In this document: piece by piece, positions 1-7,499 of the stretch
How the letters are laid out: each line of letters opens with the position of its first letter
Position numbering within the stretch: the first letter of the stretch is position 1
Assembly: GCF_024721995.1 (NCBI RefSeq)
Contig: NZ_JANQBC010000016.1
Span: forward strand, 1 to 64,000
Length of the DNA: 64,000 nt
Reading direction: 5' to 3'
Source: Paenibacillus radicibacter
GTDB lineage: Bacteria > Bacillota > Bacilli > Paenibacillales > NBRC-103111
Notes under the pieces: model-generated
Told to the model about the DNA's origin: nothing
What the model saw: only the letters and a program-made list of their open reading frames with translations
Databases searched by the model: none
Translations under genes and position numbers: made by a program

Positions 1-55
1 TAAATATGTCTATAAAGTCATTATTGACGATATAAAACTTTCTTCGAAAAAACAT
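1..55 (-). CDS. 5' end of a cassette gene (C14), cut by window edge
   Basis: An ATG at 55-53 is preceded by a strong AGGAGG about seven bases upstream. It opens a frame that runs off the left edge; eighteen residues are visible, starting MFFRRKFYIV. The start resembles NIPSNAP-type proteins, but this is too short to assign. It occupies the expected place for a cassette gene: on the minus strand and just after the TTATCGG cassette start. Confidence 0.55.
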   Translation of the reverse strand, partial: MFFRRKFYIVNNDFIDIF

Positions 56-116
56 AACGTAACCTCCTAGAGTACTTATTTATTTGATCTGTTCTTTCAC
101 GCACTTTCGGATATTT

Positions 117-284
117 CCGATAACGTTTGCTGTGTTCACGAACCCGAGAGGCTTAAGGGAGCGCAGCGACTGGGTCCGCAGGACTTAGCCTCGCAGGGTT
201 GTCTGCCTGAACCTCACTTCTCCGAATTGCCTCGGGCAGACCAAGGAGCCGAATGGTGACGCAGTGTGAAAACGATGTTAGGCG
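117..284 (-). repeat. attC-like site of cassette C13
   Basis: The element is bounded by CCGATAAC (117-124, start of C14) and GTTAGGCG (277-284, end of C13). It holds the standard internal layout: an outer TTCAC/GTGAA pairing, a stem built on AACCC..GAGGCT / AGCCTC..GGGTT, and a second hairpin GTCTGCC / GGCAGAC. The flanking half-boxes differ from each other, as expected for an integrated site. Confidence 0.85.
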
Positions 285-303
285 ATTTTGCTGGCTTCTT
301 GAG

Positions 304-618
304 TTAGCTCTCATATATCCTTGTGGCTTCTAATAAATCATTATTTCTTTCCAGATCTTCCAACACTCTTTGAATATCACTTTCCGAATAGCTCTTAACG
401 ATTATCATGTGTTTTATGTAAAAGCCTGGTGGATCAATATTGTCTCTCGATAGATTATTCTTTAATCTTTCGGGTGTATACAAGATACTCCAACGCTTTG
501 ATCCATCATCAAAAATCATAGTTATTTCAATCCAATTCCATTCTTTTGGATCATCGCAAACCTCGTCATCAAAACTCCAACTAACTAATTTTGGTGTGCC
601 TTGATTATTTTTTAACAA
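304..618 (-). CDS. cassette C13 hypothetical protein, 104 aa
   Basis: I do not recognise this small acidic protein. It starts with TTG at 618, supported by AGGGGG eight bases upstream. It has no signal peptide or membrane segment. The middle (about residues 14-50) is rich in Trp and Asp (SWSFDDE, WNWIEITMIFDDG, RWSILY), suggesting a compact beta-rich fold, and the C-terminal third looks helical. It is the only gene of its cassette, lying between attC-like sites at 117-284 and 660-824, and is read in the same direction as all other cassette genes. The single-gene, promoterless-looking layout is typical of integron cassettes. Confidence 0.72.
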   Translation of the reverse strand: MLKNNQGTPKLVSWSFDDEVCDDPKEWNWIEITMIFDDGSKRWSILYTPERLKNNLSRDNIDPPGFYIKHMIIVKSYSESDIQRVLEDLERNNDLLEATRIYES

Positions 619-659
619 CTCAGATTGCCCCCTAAATTAAATAATTTCTTCAGCAATTT

Positions 660-824
660 CGCCTAACGTTCTGTGTGTTCACGAACCCGAGAGGCTTAAA
701 GGAGCGTAGCGACTGGGTCGAAGACTTAGCCTCGCAGGGTTGTCTGACTGAAACCACTTCTCCGAATTGCCTCTGGCAGACCAAGGAGCCGTATGGTGAC
801 GCAGTGTGAAAACGATGTTAGGTG
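660..824 (-). repeat. attC-like site of cassette C12
   Basis: The limits are CGCCTAAC (660-667) and GTTAGGTG (817-824). Here the ends fit the classical integron boxes RYYYAAC and GTTRRRY exactly (GCCTAAC, GTTAGGT). The internal stems are as in the other full-length copies. Confidence 0.86.
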
Positions 825-866
825 ATGTTAATGCCCTCGCGGATTACTTACTAACTCTTCTCTTAT

Positions 867-1355
867 TCAGACTTTAAAATATTGATAAATTACTTTGTGC
901 CCTTCCTCAATCTCTGCTTTCTCATAAAATTCAATTCCAAATGATCTGTAAGTGTTCTTCCAAAATTGAATCGCAGGAATATTGGTTTCTATTTGACTTA
1001 TAGCATATCTTCCGGGGAATTGCTTGAAGAATACTTTACATGCCTCTTTCCCTAAGCCCTGTCTACGATATTTCTTAAGGATAAAAAATGAATTCAAAAC
1101 ATAATCAGCAAACTCTTGATTAGAAAAAGGTCCGCTCTGAAGCAGTATAAATCCTATTATTTTATCTGTGTTCTTTATGAAGAATGGAGTTAAACCTTCC
1201 TTCTCAAAGAACCAATCAAATACATCAAATTCAAACACACCTGTACTTTGGTTAATTTCTATATCATTGTTGTATTCTGATAAATCATGAAGAAATAAAG
1301 TCATTAATTGTTTGAGAATATCCTTGCCGTTCTGATCTACTCTGATAATTTGCAT
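867..1355 (-). CDS. cassette C12 GNAT-family N-acetyltransferase, 162 aa
   Basis: This is a predicted acetyl-CoA-dependent N-acetyltransferase of unknown substrate. The GNAT core is visible: a hydrophobic strand (KIIGFILLQ), then FFILKKYRRQGLGKEA near residue 95-105, which carries the R/Q-x-x-G-x-G/A acetyl-CoA pyrophosphate loop of motif A, then a late strand and a Trp-containing segment (AIQFWKNTYRSFG) typical of motif B. The length fits the family. The ATG start at 1355 has AAAGAGG six bases upstream. It is the sole gene of its cassette. The two other GNAT genes of the array (3566-3988, 8192-8644) are clearly different sequences, so they were captured independently and did not arise by duplication here. 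Confidence 0.9.
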   Translation of the reverse strand: MQIIRVDQNGKDILKQLMTLFLHDLSEYNNDIEINQSTGVFEFDVFDWFFEKEGLTPFFIKNTDKIIGFILLQSGPFSNQEFADYVLNSFFILKKYRRQGLGKEACKVFFKQFPGRYAISQIETNIPAIQFWKNTYRSFGIEFYEKAEIEEGHKVIYQYFKV

Positions 1356-1399
1356 CGTTTGCCTCTTTTCAGTTTTTTAACATCGCTCTGCATTAATTT

Positions 1400-1565
1400 C
1401 ACCTAACGTTTCTGTGTTCACGAACCCGAGAGGCTTAAGGCAGCATTGCTGCCGAGTCGATAGACTTAGCCTCGCAGGGTTGTCTGCCTGAACCTTACTT
1501 CTCCGAAATACTTCGGGCAGACCAAGGAGCCGACAGGCGACGCGGTGTGAACACGATGTTATAAG
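1400..1565 (-). repeat. attC-like site of cassette C11
   Basis: The limits are CACCTAAC (1400-1407) and GTTATAAG (1558-1565). Its interior keeps the GAGGCTTAA / TTAGCCTC stem but has a shifted tip (GGCAGCATTGCTGCC), a self-complementary variant of the usual sequence. This suggests that structure is conserved more than sequence. Confidence 0.85.
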
Positions 1566-1600
1566 ATGTCCCCGCCTTCTTTGAAATTTATATCAAATTA

Positions 1601-2044
1601 TTATTCGTGTCTTAAATCGCATTTAATATTTATTGATTCATTAATAGTTTTTGTCGTTATCTTATCATACATTTTGTAATAAACATCTCCATAGTTCAAT
1701 CCCTCAGGCAATGACTTACTGAACCGTATTTCTGCAATTTCATATGCTGGCAATTCACTCATTGCTTCTACATCTGCACAGAAAATCATTCCATAACTTT
1801 CATTAAACAAATATGTACCTATTGGTGTTAATTCAAATATTATTGATCCTGTTTCTTCATACAATTCTCTTTTTGCTGTTTCAATTATTGCTTCTCCTTC
1901 TTCTCTTCTACCTCCTGGAAGTTCCCAAACAGTACGATCCTTATTTCGTATTAATATCAATTCACCTCTATACTTTGCAATTACCACCACGAATTTGATC
2001 TCACAGTCATCTATTTCATTTAGGTCATACCAGCTAATATTCAT
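1601..2044 (-). CDS. cassette C11 Nudix hydrolase, 147 aa
   Basis: This is a predicted Nudix pyrophosphohydrolase acting on a nucleoside-diphosphate-linked compound; the substrate cannot be told. The Nudix box G-x5-E-x7-R-E-x2-E-E-x-G is complete around residues 44-67 (GGRREEGEA ... RELYEETG), preceded by the usual VVVIAKYRGELILIRN strand and WELPGG. The length is normal for a single-domain member. ATG at 2044 follows an AAAGGA ribosome site. It is the only gene in its cassette. Another Nudix gene lies at 47337-47774 in the core region, but the two are not close in sequence. Nudix and GNAT enzymes are frequent cargo of known integron cassettes, which fits this context. Confidence 0.92.
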   Translation of the reverse strand: MNISWYDLNEIDDCEIKFVVVIAKYRGELILIRNKDRTVWELPGGRREEGEAIIETAKRELYEETGSIIFELTPIGTYLFNESYGMIFCADVEAMSELPAYEIAEIRFSKSLPEGLNYGDVYYKMYDKITTKTINESINIKCDLRHE

Positions 2045-2091
2045 ACTTTTTTCCTTTCAAGACCATATTTTTTAACGAATTGCGGGGATTT

Positions 2092-2253
2092 CTTATAACG
2101 TTTGTGTATCTACGAACCAGAAAGGCTTAAAGGAGCATAGCGACTGGGTCGAAGACTTAGCCTTGCAGGGTTGTCTGCTTGACTCAACCTCCTCGAAATA
2201 CCTCGGGCAGACCAAGGAGCGTATGCGACGTAGTGTAGATACGGTGTTATAAG
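2092..2253 (-). repeat. attC-like site of cassette C10
   Basis: The limits are CTTATAAC (2092-2099) and GTTATAAG (2246-2253). The outer stem has changed on both sides compared with most copies: GTATCTAC (2106-2113) pairs with GTAGATAC (2235-2242) over 8 bp. This is a compensatory change relative to TTCAC/GTGAA. Confidence 0.85.
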
Positions 2254-2330
2254 TTGTTCCCCCGTATCCCCTTTGAAATGCCTTCTGCTCTTACTTCACT
2301 TGATCTATATATCATCTGAACTATTACCAG

Positions 2331-2685
2331 TTCTTGACCTGTATGTTCCTTAATCTTATTCGAGTTCTTAACCTATACGTTCCTTGATCTTATTCGAGCT
2401 CTTGACCTGTACGTTCCTTGATCTTATTCGAGCTCTTGACCTGTACGTTCCTTGATCTTATTCGAGCTCTTGACCTGTACGTTCCTTGATTTTATTCGAG
2501 CTCTTGACCTGTACGTTCCTTGATCTAATTCGAGTTCTTGACCTGTACGTCCCTTGATCTTATTCGAGCTCTTGACCTATACGTTCCTTGATCTAATTCG
2601 AGTTCTTGACCTGTACGTCCCTTGATCTTATTCGAGCTCTTGCACAATATTATCCTTAATCTTATACAAGTTCTTGATCTTTACG
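2331..2685. repeat. tandem array of about ten 34-bp repeats filling cassette C10
   Basis: About 10.4 head-to-tail copies of a 34-bp unit (such as CTCTTGACCTGTACG followed by TTCCTTGATCTTATTCGAG). Copies 3-9 are nearly identical and the end copies are degenerate. Thirty-four is not a multiple of three and stops appear in every frame, so it is not protein coding. It fills almost the whole cassette between attC-like sites at 2092-2253 and 2695-2859. No spacers separate the units, so it is not a CRISPR array. Its function is unknown. Confidence 0.9.
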
Positions 2686-2694
2686 GGGGAATTT

Positions 2695-2859
2695 CTTATA
2701 ACGTTTGTATATTCACGAACTCGAGAGGCTTAAAGGAGTGTAACGACTGGGTCCGTCAGGACTTAGCCTCGCAGGGTTGTCTGACTGATTCCACTTCCCG
2801 AAATTCATCGGGCAGACCAAGGGGGCTTGTCCCCCGCAGTGTGAATATGTTGTTAAGCG
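2695..2859 (-). repeat. attC-like site of cassette C9
   Basis: The limits are CTTATAAC (2695-2702) and GTTAAGCG (2852-2859). The internal stems are conserved. The right part, GGGGGCTTGTCCCCC (2821-2835), forms an extra small hairpin. Confidence 0.84.
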
Positions 2860-2899
2860 ATGGCACTGACTTCTTAGAGTTACATTCAAAAAACTTCAC

Positions 2900-3312
2900 T
2901 TCAACTGCTTCTTCGATTCGCTTTCAAAACCAAGCCCTTCAACCGCTTCTTTGAATCGCCTTCAAAACCAAGCCCTTCAACTACTTCTTCGAATTGCCTT
3001 CAAAACCAGTCTCTTCAACTACTTCTTCGAGTCGCCTTCAAAACCAGTCCTTCAACTACTTCTTCGAGTCGCCTTCAAAACCAGTCTCTTCAACTACTTC
3101 TTCGAGTCGCCTTCAAAACCAGTCCTTCAACCGCTTCTTCGGGTTGCCTTCAAAACCAGTCCTTCAACCGCTTCTTCGAATCGCCTTCAACACCAATCCT
3201 TCAACCGCTTCTTCGAATCGCCTTCAAAACCAATCCTTCAACCGCTTCTTCGAATTGCACTCAAAACCAGTCCTTCAACCGCTTCTTCGGGTTGACTTCA
3301 AAACCAATCTCT
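2900..3312. repeat. tandem array of eleven 37/38-bp repeats filling cassette C9
   Basis: Eleven units begin with TTCAAC and run through CTTCTTCGARTYGCC to TTCAAAACCARTC. The units are 37 or 38 bp, so no frame is kept. Flanks and repeats are almost identical to cassette C5 (7029-7256), which has only six units. The open frames across the repeats are a by-product of the repetition, and no start or ribosome site supports them. Confidence 0.9.
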
Positions 3313-3366
3313 TAGATATGCCTTTGATATTCCGCTAAGTTTAAAATTATATTGTTTCGGTGCTTT

Positions 3367-3516
3367 CGCTTAACGCTGTTGTATCTACGAACCCGAAAGG
3401 CTTAAGGCACTTGCGCCGGGTGGTTCTGCCACTTAGCCCCTGAACCCACTTCCCCGAAATGCCTCGGGCAGACCAAGGAGCCGATAGGCGACGCAGTGTG
3501 AACACGATGTTATATG
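3367..3516 (-). repeat. attC-like site of cassette C8
   Basis: The limits are CGCTTAAC (3367-3374) and GTTATATG (3509-3516). This 150-bp copy lacks the usual GTCTGCCTGA half of the second hairpin. Its outer arms do not match (TATCTAC on the left, GTGTGAA on the right), as if it were a recombinant of two attC types. It may be a weak site. Confidence 0.8.
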
Positions 3517-3565
3517 CTGTGACCGACTTCTTGAGATACATTCGATTATCTGTTTATATAGAGTA

Positions 3566-3988
3566 CTATTCGAAGGTTTTATAAAAGTATGTTACTTCAG
3601 GTAGAGGCTTCCATCCATTATATTTCCAATATGACTGTGCACTTTCGTTTGTATTACTTACAAATAAAAAACCGTTATCTATTCCTATTTCCTTTAAGCA
3701 ATTAATACTTCTTTCAATCATTTGTTTGGATATTCCATTTCCTCTAATATTCTCATCCAAAACAACGTGAAATAATGAACCTCGTCTGCCATCATGCCCA
3801 CATAAAGCCGTTCCAACAACTTCCTCTTTAATTATGGCTACACTGCTTAAACCAGGATTTCTTGTTAGATATGAATTCATTCGATTTCGATTATCAAACT
3901 CTAAAGAAATATTAACTTCAGTTAATTTACCCCACAACTTCGAAATACTATCATAATCTTCAATTCTCATCTCTCGAATTTCAATCAT
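3566..3988 (-). CDS. cassette C8 GNAT-family N-acetyltransferase, 140 aa
   Basis: This is a predicted small N-acetyltransferase. It begins MIEIREMRIEDYDSISKLW, the usual first strand and helix of GNAT proteins. VVGTALCGHDGRRGSLFHVVLDENIRGNGISKQM (about residues 57-92) holds the beta4 strand and the R-G-N-G acetyl-CoA loop, and AQSYWKYNGW near residue 122 is motif B. The length matches compact aminoglycoside- or peptide-type GNATs, but the substrate cannot be inferred. The ATG start at 3988 has GAGGG upstream. It is the sole gene of its cassette, between the short attC at 4036-4133 and the 150-bp one at 3367-3516. Confidence 0.9.
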   Translation of the reverse strand: MIEIREMRIEDYDSISKLWGKLTEVNISLEFDNRNRMNSYLTRNPGLSSVAIIKEEVVGTALCGHDGRRGSLFHVVLDENIRGNGISKQMIERSINCLKEIGIDNGFLFVSNTNESAQSYWKYNGWKPLPEVTYFYKTFE

Positions 3989-4035
3989 TTCATGCCCTCG
4001 CTTTATTTATGTATTTTACTGATTTTCGGTCATTG

Positions 4036-4133
4036 CATATAACGTTTCTGTATTAACGACTCAGCGTATGCTGAGTGTCCGGCGAATGCCGGACCCAGGA
4101 CGTATGTCCGCAGCGTGAATATTATGTTATGCG
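4036..4133 (-). repeat. short attC-like site of cassette C7 made of three hairpins
   Basis: The limits are CATATAAC (4036-4043) and GTTATGCG (4126-4133). The ends and the right outer arm (GCAGCGTGAATATTAT) match the family, but the interior is replaced by three perfect small hairpins: CTCAGC-gtat-GCTGAG (4060-4075), GTCCGGC-gaat-GCCGGAC (4077-4094) and GGAC-gtat-GTCC (4098-4109). It keeps the ends while changing the inside. Confidence 0.82.
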
Positions 4134-4141
4134 ATGGTCTT

Positions 4142-5614
4142 TTATCTATACAATATTCTCTCATTTAAAATATAATCCTGAAAGCTAATTGTACCTTTTA
4201 TTATATTTGTATCATATATAACTAAAACACTGTCTTTTGGTATTTTGTCAAGTATTATAGTGACAGCTGAACGAACCTGACTCATCGCTATATTTCTTTT
4301 TGGAGTGTAATAATAATATTTTTTGCATACTCCACTGGGCAATATAATATCTTCAGCTGTATATCTTCTAAAACCAACTTCATTTAATTTAATAACACAA
4401 ATATCTTTGATAAAAAAAGCTGGTTCTTCTTCGAAAATAAGTGTGATAATGTTTTTTCCATTTTCATATTTGTACGCTGCACTCACTTGATTTAAATAAT
4501 TCATTAAATAATTGTTTACAAAACCTAAACCTCTCTCTGCTGTTGTTTTTGCTCTTTCTAAGCTGTGAAATTCATTACCGTTAATGTATAAAGTTATTTC
4601 ACTTGATGAGATTTCAAGTTGAATATCAGTCGATTTTTCATATTCGAAACCATTCATTATCAACTCAGTAAGTGTACGTTTAGTATCATGCCATAGAGAA
4701 TCTGAAATTCTAATTTTTAAATCTTTAAAAACGGAATTGAATATGTCCTCATCCTCTCTAATTTGTATAATTGTATTGTTATCAAAATCATTTTCTCCTT
4801 CTAAAGTCAATTTATCATAGATACCCAAAATAACTTCTCCATTAGATTTTTCAGCAATATTAGGCCTTTGTTCAATACCTTGATATTCACGACAAATTGT
4901 CCTAACATTATCGAAAATGTAATTATACATACTTTGAACAGTTAGATAACCATTTTTCAAGCTTTCACTTTTTCCTTCAAGTGCTTCTATTAAAAAAGTA
5001 GTAAACAGACTATATTCACTGCTAGGAGATTCTTCATAAGATGCCTCATTTCTTCCACTCGAACTAAGAAGAATAGTTGAGCGTGACTCTTTCAAATAAT
5101 CTTTAAGATTTTTAAAATTATAGCTTTCTATCCCCTTTACTCCTGAATTTACGACTCCGCTAAAGCATGCATCAATAATTATTAACTTGTGCTTACACTC
5201 ACACATTTCAATAATTTCAACAATTTTTTTTATCTCTATTAACTCGTTTTCTTCGTTATTTATTGAATCTGATGGAACAATAAAATTTTTTCCATCAGAT
5301 TCATATCCATGTCCACTAAAGTAAATTACAAGATCTTCATTTGCTGACACTCTTTTAGTGACAGCCTCTATTTCTTGAAGGATATTTTTTTTTGTACCTT
5401 CATTAAGAGTTCCGTTTGAAACGATTAACTTACTCTTTTCTATATTTAAGTTTAGATTTTTCACTTTGCTAAAAACTTCAAAAACTCCTAATGCATCTTT
5501 ACATGCTTTGTTCAAATTTCTGAAGCATTCGTTGTCATAATTATTAACGCCTATGGATAACATAACTTTCTTTCCTAGTCTTTCATTAAGTATTTTTCTT
5601 TGCTTTTTATTCAT
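4142..5614 (-). CDS. cassette C7 caspase-like protease with GHKL-ATPase-like domain, 490 aa
   Basis: The N-terminal half (about residues 15-260) is a caspase-fold (peptidase C14) domain: VMLSIGVNNY start, catalytic His102 in YFSGHG and Cys150 in IIDACFSG, both intact. Residues 300-400 resemble the ATP-binding fold of anti-sigma and histidine kinases: LTELIMNGFEYE (Glu317, Asn321) looks like an N-box, and RGLGFVNN near 361 like a G2 box, but the central DxGxG box is not convincing, so ATP binding is uncertain. The last 90 residues are unassigned. There is no signal peptide, so it should act in the cytoplasm. Bacterial caspase-like proteins are often effectors of anti-phage or cell-death systems; here it stands alone in one cassette, and a self-contained defence role is an inference. 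The ATG start has GAAGGG upstream. Confidence 0.85.
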   Translation of the reverse strand: MNKKQRKILNERLGKKVMLSIGVNNYDNECFRNLNKACKDALGVFEVFSKVKNLNLNIEKSKLIVSNGTLNEGTKKNILQEIEAVTKRVSANEDLVIYFSGHGYESDGKNFIVPSDSINNEENELIEIKKIVEIIEMCECKHKLIIIDACFSGVVNSGVKGIESYNFKNLKDYLKESRSTILLSSSGRNEASYEESPSSEYSLFTTFLIEALEGKSESLKNGYLTVQSMYNYIFDNVRTICREYQGIEQRPNIAEKSNGEVILGIYDKLTLEGENDFDNNTIIQIREDEDIFNSVFKDLKIRISDSLWHDTKRTLTELIMNGFEYEKSTDIQLEISSSEITLYINGNEFHSLERAKTTAERGLGFVNNYLMNYLNQVSAAYKYENGKNIITLIFEEEPAFFIKDICVIKLNEVGFRRYTAEDIILPSGVCKKYYYYTPKRNIAMSQVRSAVTIILDKIPKDSVLVIYDTNIIKGTISFQDYILNERILYR

Positions 5615-5648
5615 CTATATCTTCCCTTCATTTCTTTTCAAAGACTTT

Positions 5649-5812
5649 CGCATAACGTTTCCCGTATTCACGAACCCTCACAGGCTTAAGGGCGCTTGCG
5701 CCCGGGTCCGACGAACTTAGCCAGTGCAGGGTTGTCTGCTGATTCCACCTCCTCGATAAGCCTCTGCAGACCAAAGGCCGTAAGGCCCGCCGCGTGAATA
5801 TTATGTTAGGTG
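5649..5812 (-). repeat. attC-like site of cassette C6
   Basis: The limits are CGCATAAC (5649-5656) and GTTAGGTG (5805-5812). The stems are present but altered: GGGCGCTTGCGCCC is the tip of the first stem, and CAGGGTTGTCTGC / GCAGACC forms the second. The right arm ends CGCGTGAATATTAT. Confidence 0.84.
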
Positions 5813-5857
5813 AGGTTGATCTCTAAAATGAATAACGTTTATATTGTAATGTTTGAA

Positions 5858-6802
5858 TTATTTTGACTTATATCCAAGTATAGTTATCAATGATATTACA
5901 TTCTCTACTCCATCAAGTAATTGTTCTTTAGATACACCCTCAGGTAAATGTCCCGTCCTATGTACAATGTGATTTCTCCATTTTACAACACTTTTTACTT
6001 TCTCAAGATCCGTCAGTTGAAGCTCATCAATATTCAAAATTAGATCAAGTAATCCAGAAAGTTTAGCGTAAAGACCAAATTCAGTACTTAAAAAATCTTT
6101 AACTCTATTACTACTAAACCCTTTGGAACTGGTTAAATATTTTGTTAGGAATCTAGTCAATACTATTTCAAGTCCAATAATCGATTCAACAACAGCATAC
6201 CTGTAATTTTTATTTATTAGATGTTCTAGAGCATTTGTAGTAAACTCTATCTCTGGTGAAGGCGTGATATCCTGTAGCATAGCTTCTTCTATATCATTCC
6301 ACTTCATCATATTAATGTTTACAAGACTTTGTAAATTCGAATAAACATTAAATAATAATGACCTATCAATCGATTTATCGAGCAATGGCATCCATGTTTC
6401 CTCATTTAAAATTTCAACACTCCATATTAATAATATATAATTATATTGACTAAAATTATAACTTAACTCTTTTAGAGGTGCTACTAGACCAAAATTGCGC
6501 ACTGATCTTATGAATCTATTGGATGTATCAATCAGAATCTTAAACAGCTTCTCTTTATTAACAGAAGAGACAATATTGAATAATTTATTACTACCATCGA
6601 GGTCAGAAATAATGATTTCTAATTTTTTAATAGTTCTCATGTACTTTTCGTCAATTGCAGCTTCAAAATATTCTGGGTCATCGCCTAGGAATCTATACGT
6701 ACAAAGAATACCCTTGTAATTATGTGTAAGCTCGACAAACAACATGTCAGATTTTGGAGCGTAAAGAAGTGCATTAATAGGAACTTCCCATTTAATTTTC
6801 AT
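5858..6802 (-). CDS. cassette C6 protein with HEPN-type RxxxxH motif, 314 aa
   Basis: I do not recognise the family as a whole. The C-terminal half (about 185-310) is helical. It carries a conserved-looking helix (RYAVVESIIGLEIVLTRFL) followed by WRNHIVH: R276-N277 then four residues later H281, the R-N-x3-H signature of HEPN ribonuclease domains, with the usual polar residue after Arg. The N-terminal part is beta-rich (KWEVPINALLY, GILCTYRFLGDDPEYFEAAID). There is no signal peptide or membrane segment. HEPN proteins are common toxins or effectors in defence systems, so an RNase role is plausible but inferred from a short motif. ATG at 6802 has AAGGAG seven bases upstream. It is the only gene in its cassette. 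Confidence 0.75.
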   Translation of the reverse strand: MKIKWEVPINALLYAPKSDMLFVELTHNYKGILCTYRFLGDDPEYFEAAIDEKYMRTIKKLEIIISDLDGSNKLFNIVSSVNKEKLFKILIDTSNRFIRSVRNFGLVAPLKELSYNFSQYNYILLIWSVEILNEETWMPLLDKSIDRSLLFNVYSNLQSLVNINMMKWNDIEEAMLQDITPSPEIEFTTNALEHLINKNYRYAVVESIIGLEIVLTRFLTKYLTSSKGFSSNRVKDFLSTEFGLYAKLSGLLDLILNIDELQLTDLEKVKSVVKWRNHIVHRTGHLPEGVSKEQLLDGVENVISLITILGYKSK

Positions 6803-6825
6803 TATTTTTCTCCTTAGATCAATTT

Positions 6826-6988
6826 CACCTAACGTTTCCGTATCTACGAACCCGAAAGGCTTAAAGGAGCGTAGCGACTGGGTCCGCAGGACTTAGCCTC
6901 GCAGGGTTGTCTGACTGATTCCACTTTCCGAAATTCCTCGGGCAGACCAAGGGAGCTTGTCCCCATAGTGTGAATATGTTGTTAAGCG
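6826..6988 (-). repeat. attC-like site of cassette C5
   Basis: The limits are CACCTAAC (6826-6833) and GTTAAGCG (6981-6988). The left arm carries TATCTAC while the right arm carries GTGTGAATAT, so the outer stem is mismatched. The inner stems are intact. Confidence 0.84.
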
Positions 6989-7028
6989 ATGGCGCTGACT
7001 TCTTAGAGTTACATTCAAAAAACTTCAC

Positions 7029-7256
7029 TTCAACTGCTTCTTCGATCCGCTTTCAAAACCAAGCCCTTCAACCGCTTTTTCGAATCGCCTTCAAAACCAA
7101 GCCCTTCAACTACTTCTTCGAATTGCCTTCAAAACCAGTCTCTTCAACTACTTCTTCGAGTCGCCTTCAAAACCAGTCTCTTCAACTACTTCTTCGAGTC
7201 GCCTTCAAAACCAGTCCTTCAACCGCTTCTTCGGGTTGCCTTCAAAACCAATCTCT
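7029..7256. repeat. tandem array of six 37/38-bp repeats filling cassette C5
   Basis: Six units start at 7029, 7067, 7105, 7143, 7181 and 7218. Unit sequences and both flanks match cassette C9 (2900-3312) almost base for base, including the cassette ends (GTTAAGCG / CGCTTAAC), so C5 and C9 are copies of one cassette that differ in repeat number. No gene is supported. Confidence 0.9.
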
Positions 7257-7310
7257 TAGATATGCCTTTGATATTCCACTAAGTTTAAAATTATATTGTT
7301 TCGGTGCTTT

Positions 7311-7475
7311 CGCTTAACGTTCTCTGTGTTCACGAACCCGAGAGGCTTAAAGGAGCGCAGCGACTGGGTCGTCAGACTTAGCCACGCAGGGTTGTCTGCC
7401 TGAACACACCTCCCCGAAATACCTCGGCAGACCAAGGAGCCGTATGGCGACGATGTGTGAAAACGATGTTATCGG
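7311..7475 (-). repeat. attC-like site of cassette C4
   Basis: The limits are CGCTTAAC (7311-7318) and GTTATCGG (7468-7475). It is a full-length copy with both inner stems. Confidence 0.85.
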
Positions 7476-7499
7476 ATGTCGGTGTCTTCTTTGATTCTA

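Noticed and set aside
2331-3312. CRISPR array
   Set aside because: The repeats are directly adjacent with no unique spacers, and no cas gene is present.
2951-3338. Two overlapping plus-strand open frames across the 37/38-bp repeats
   Set aside because: They arise because the repeat lacks stops in those frames. No ribosome site, the wrong strand for a cassette gene, and frames are lost at each 37/38-bp change.
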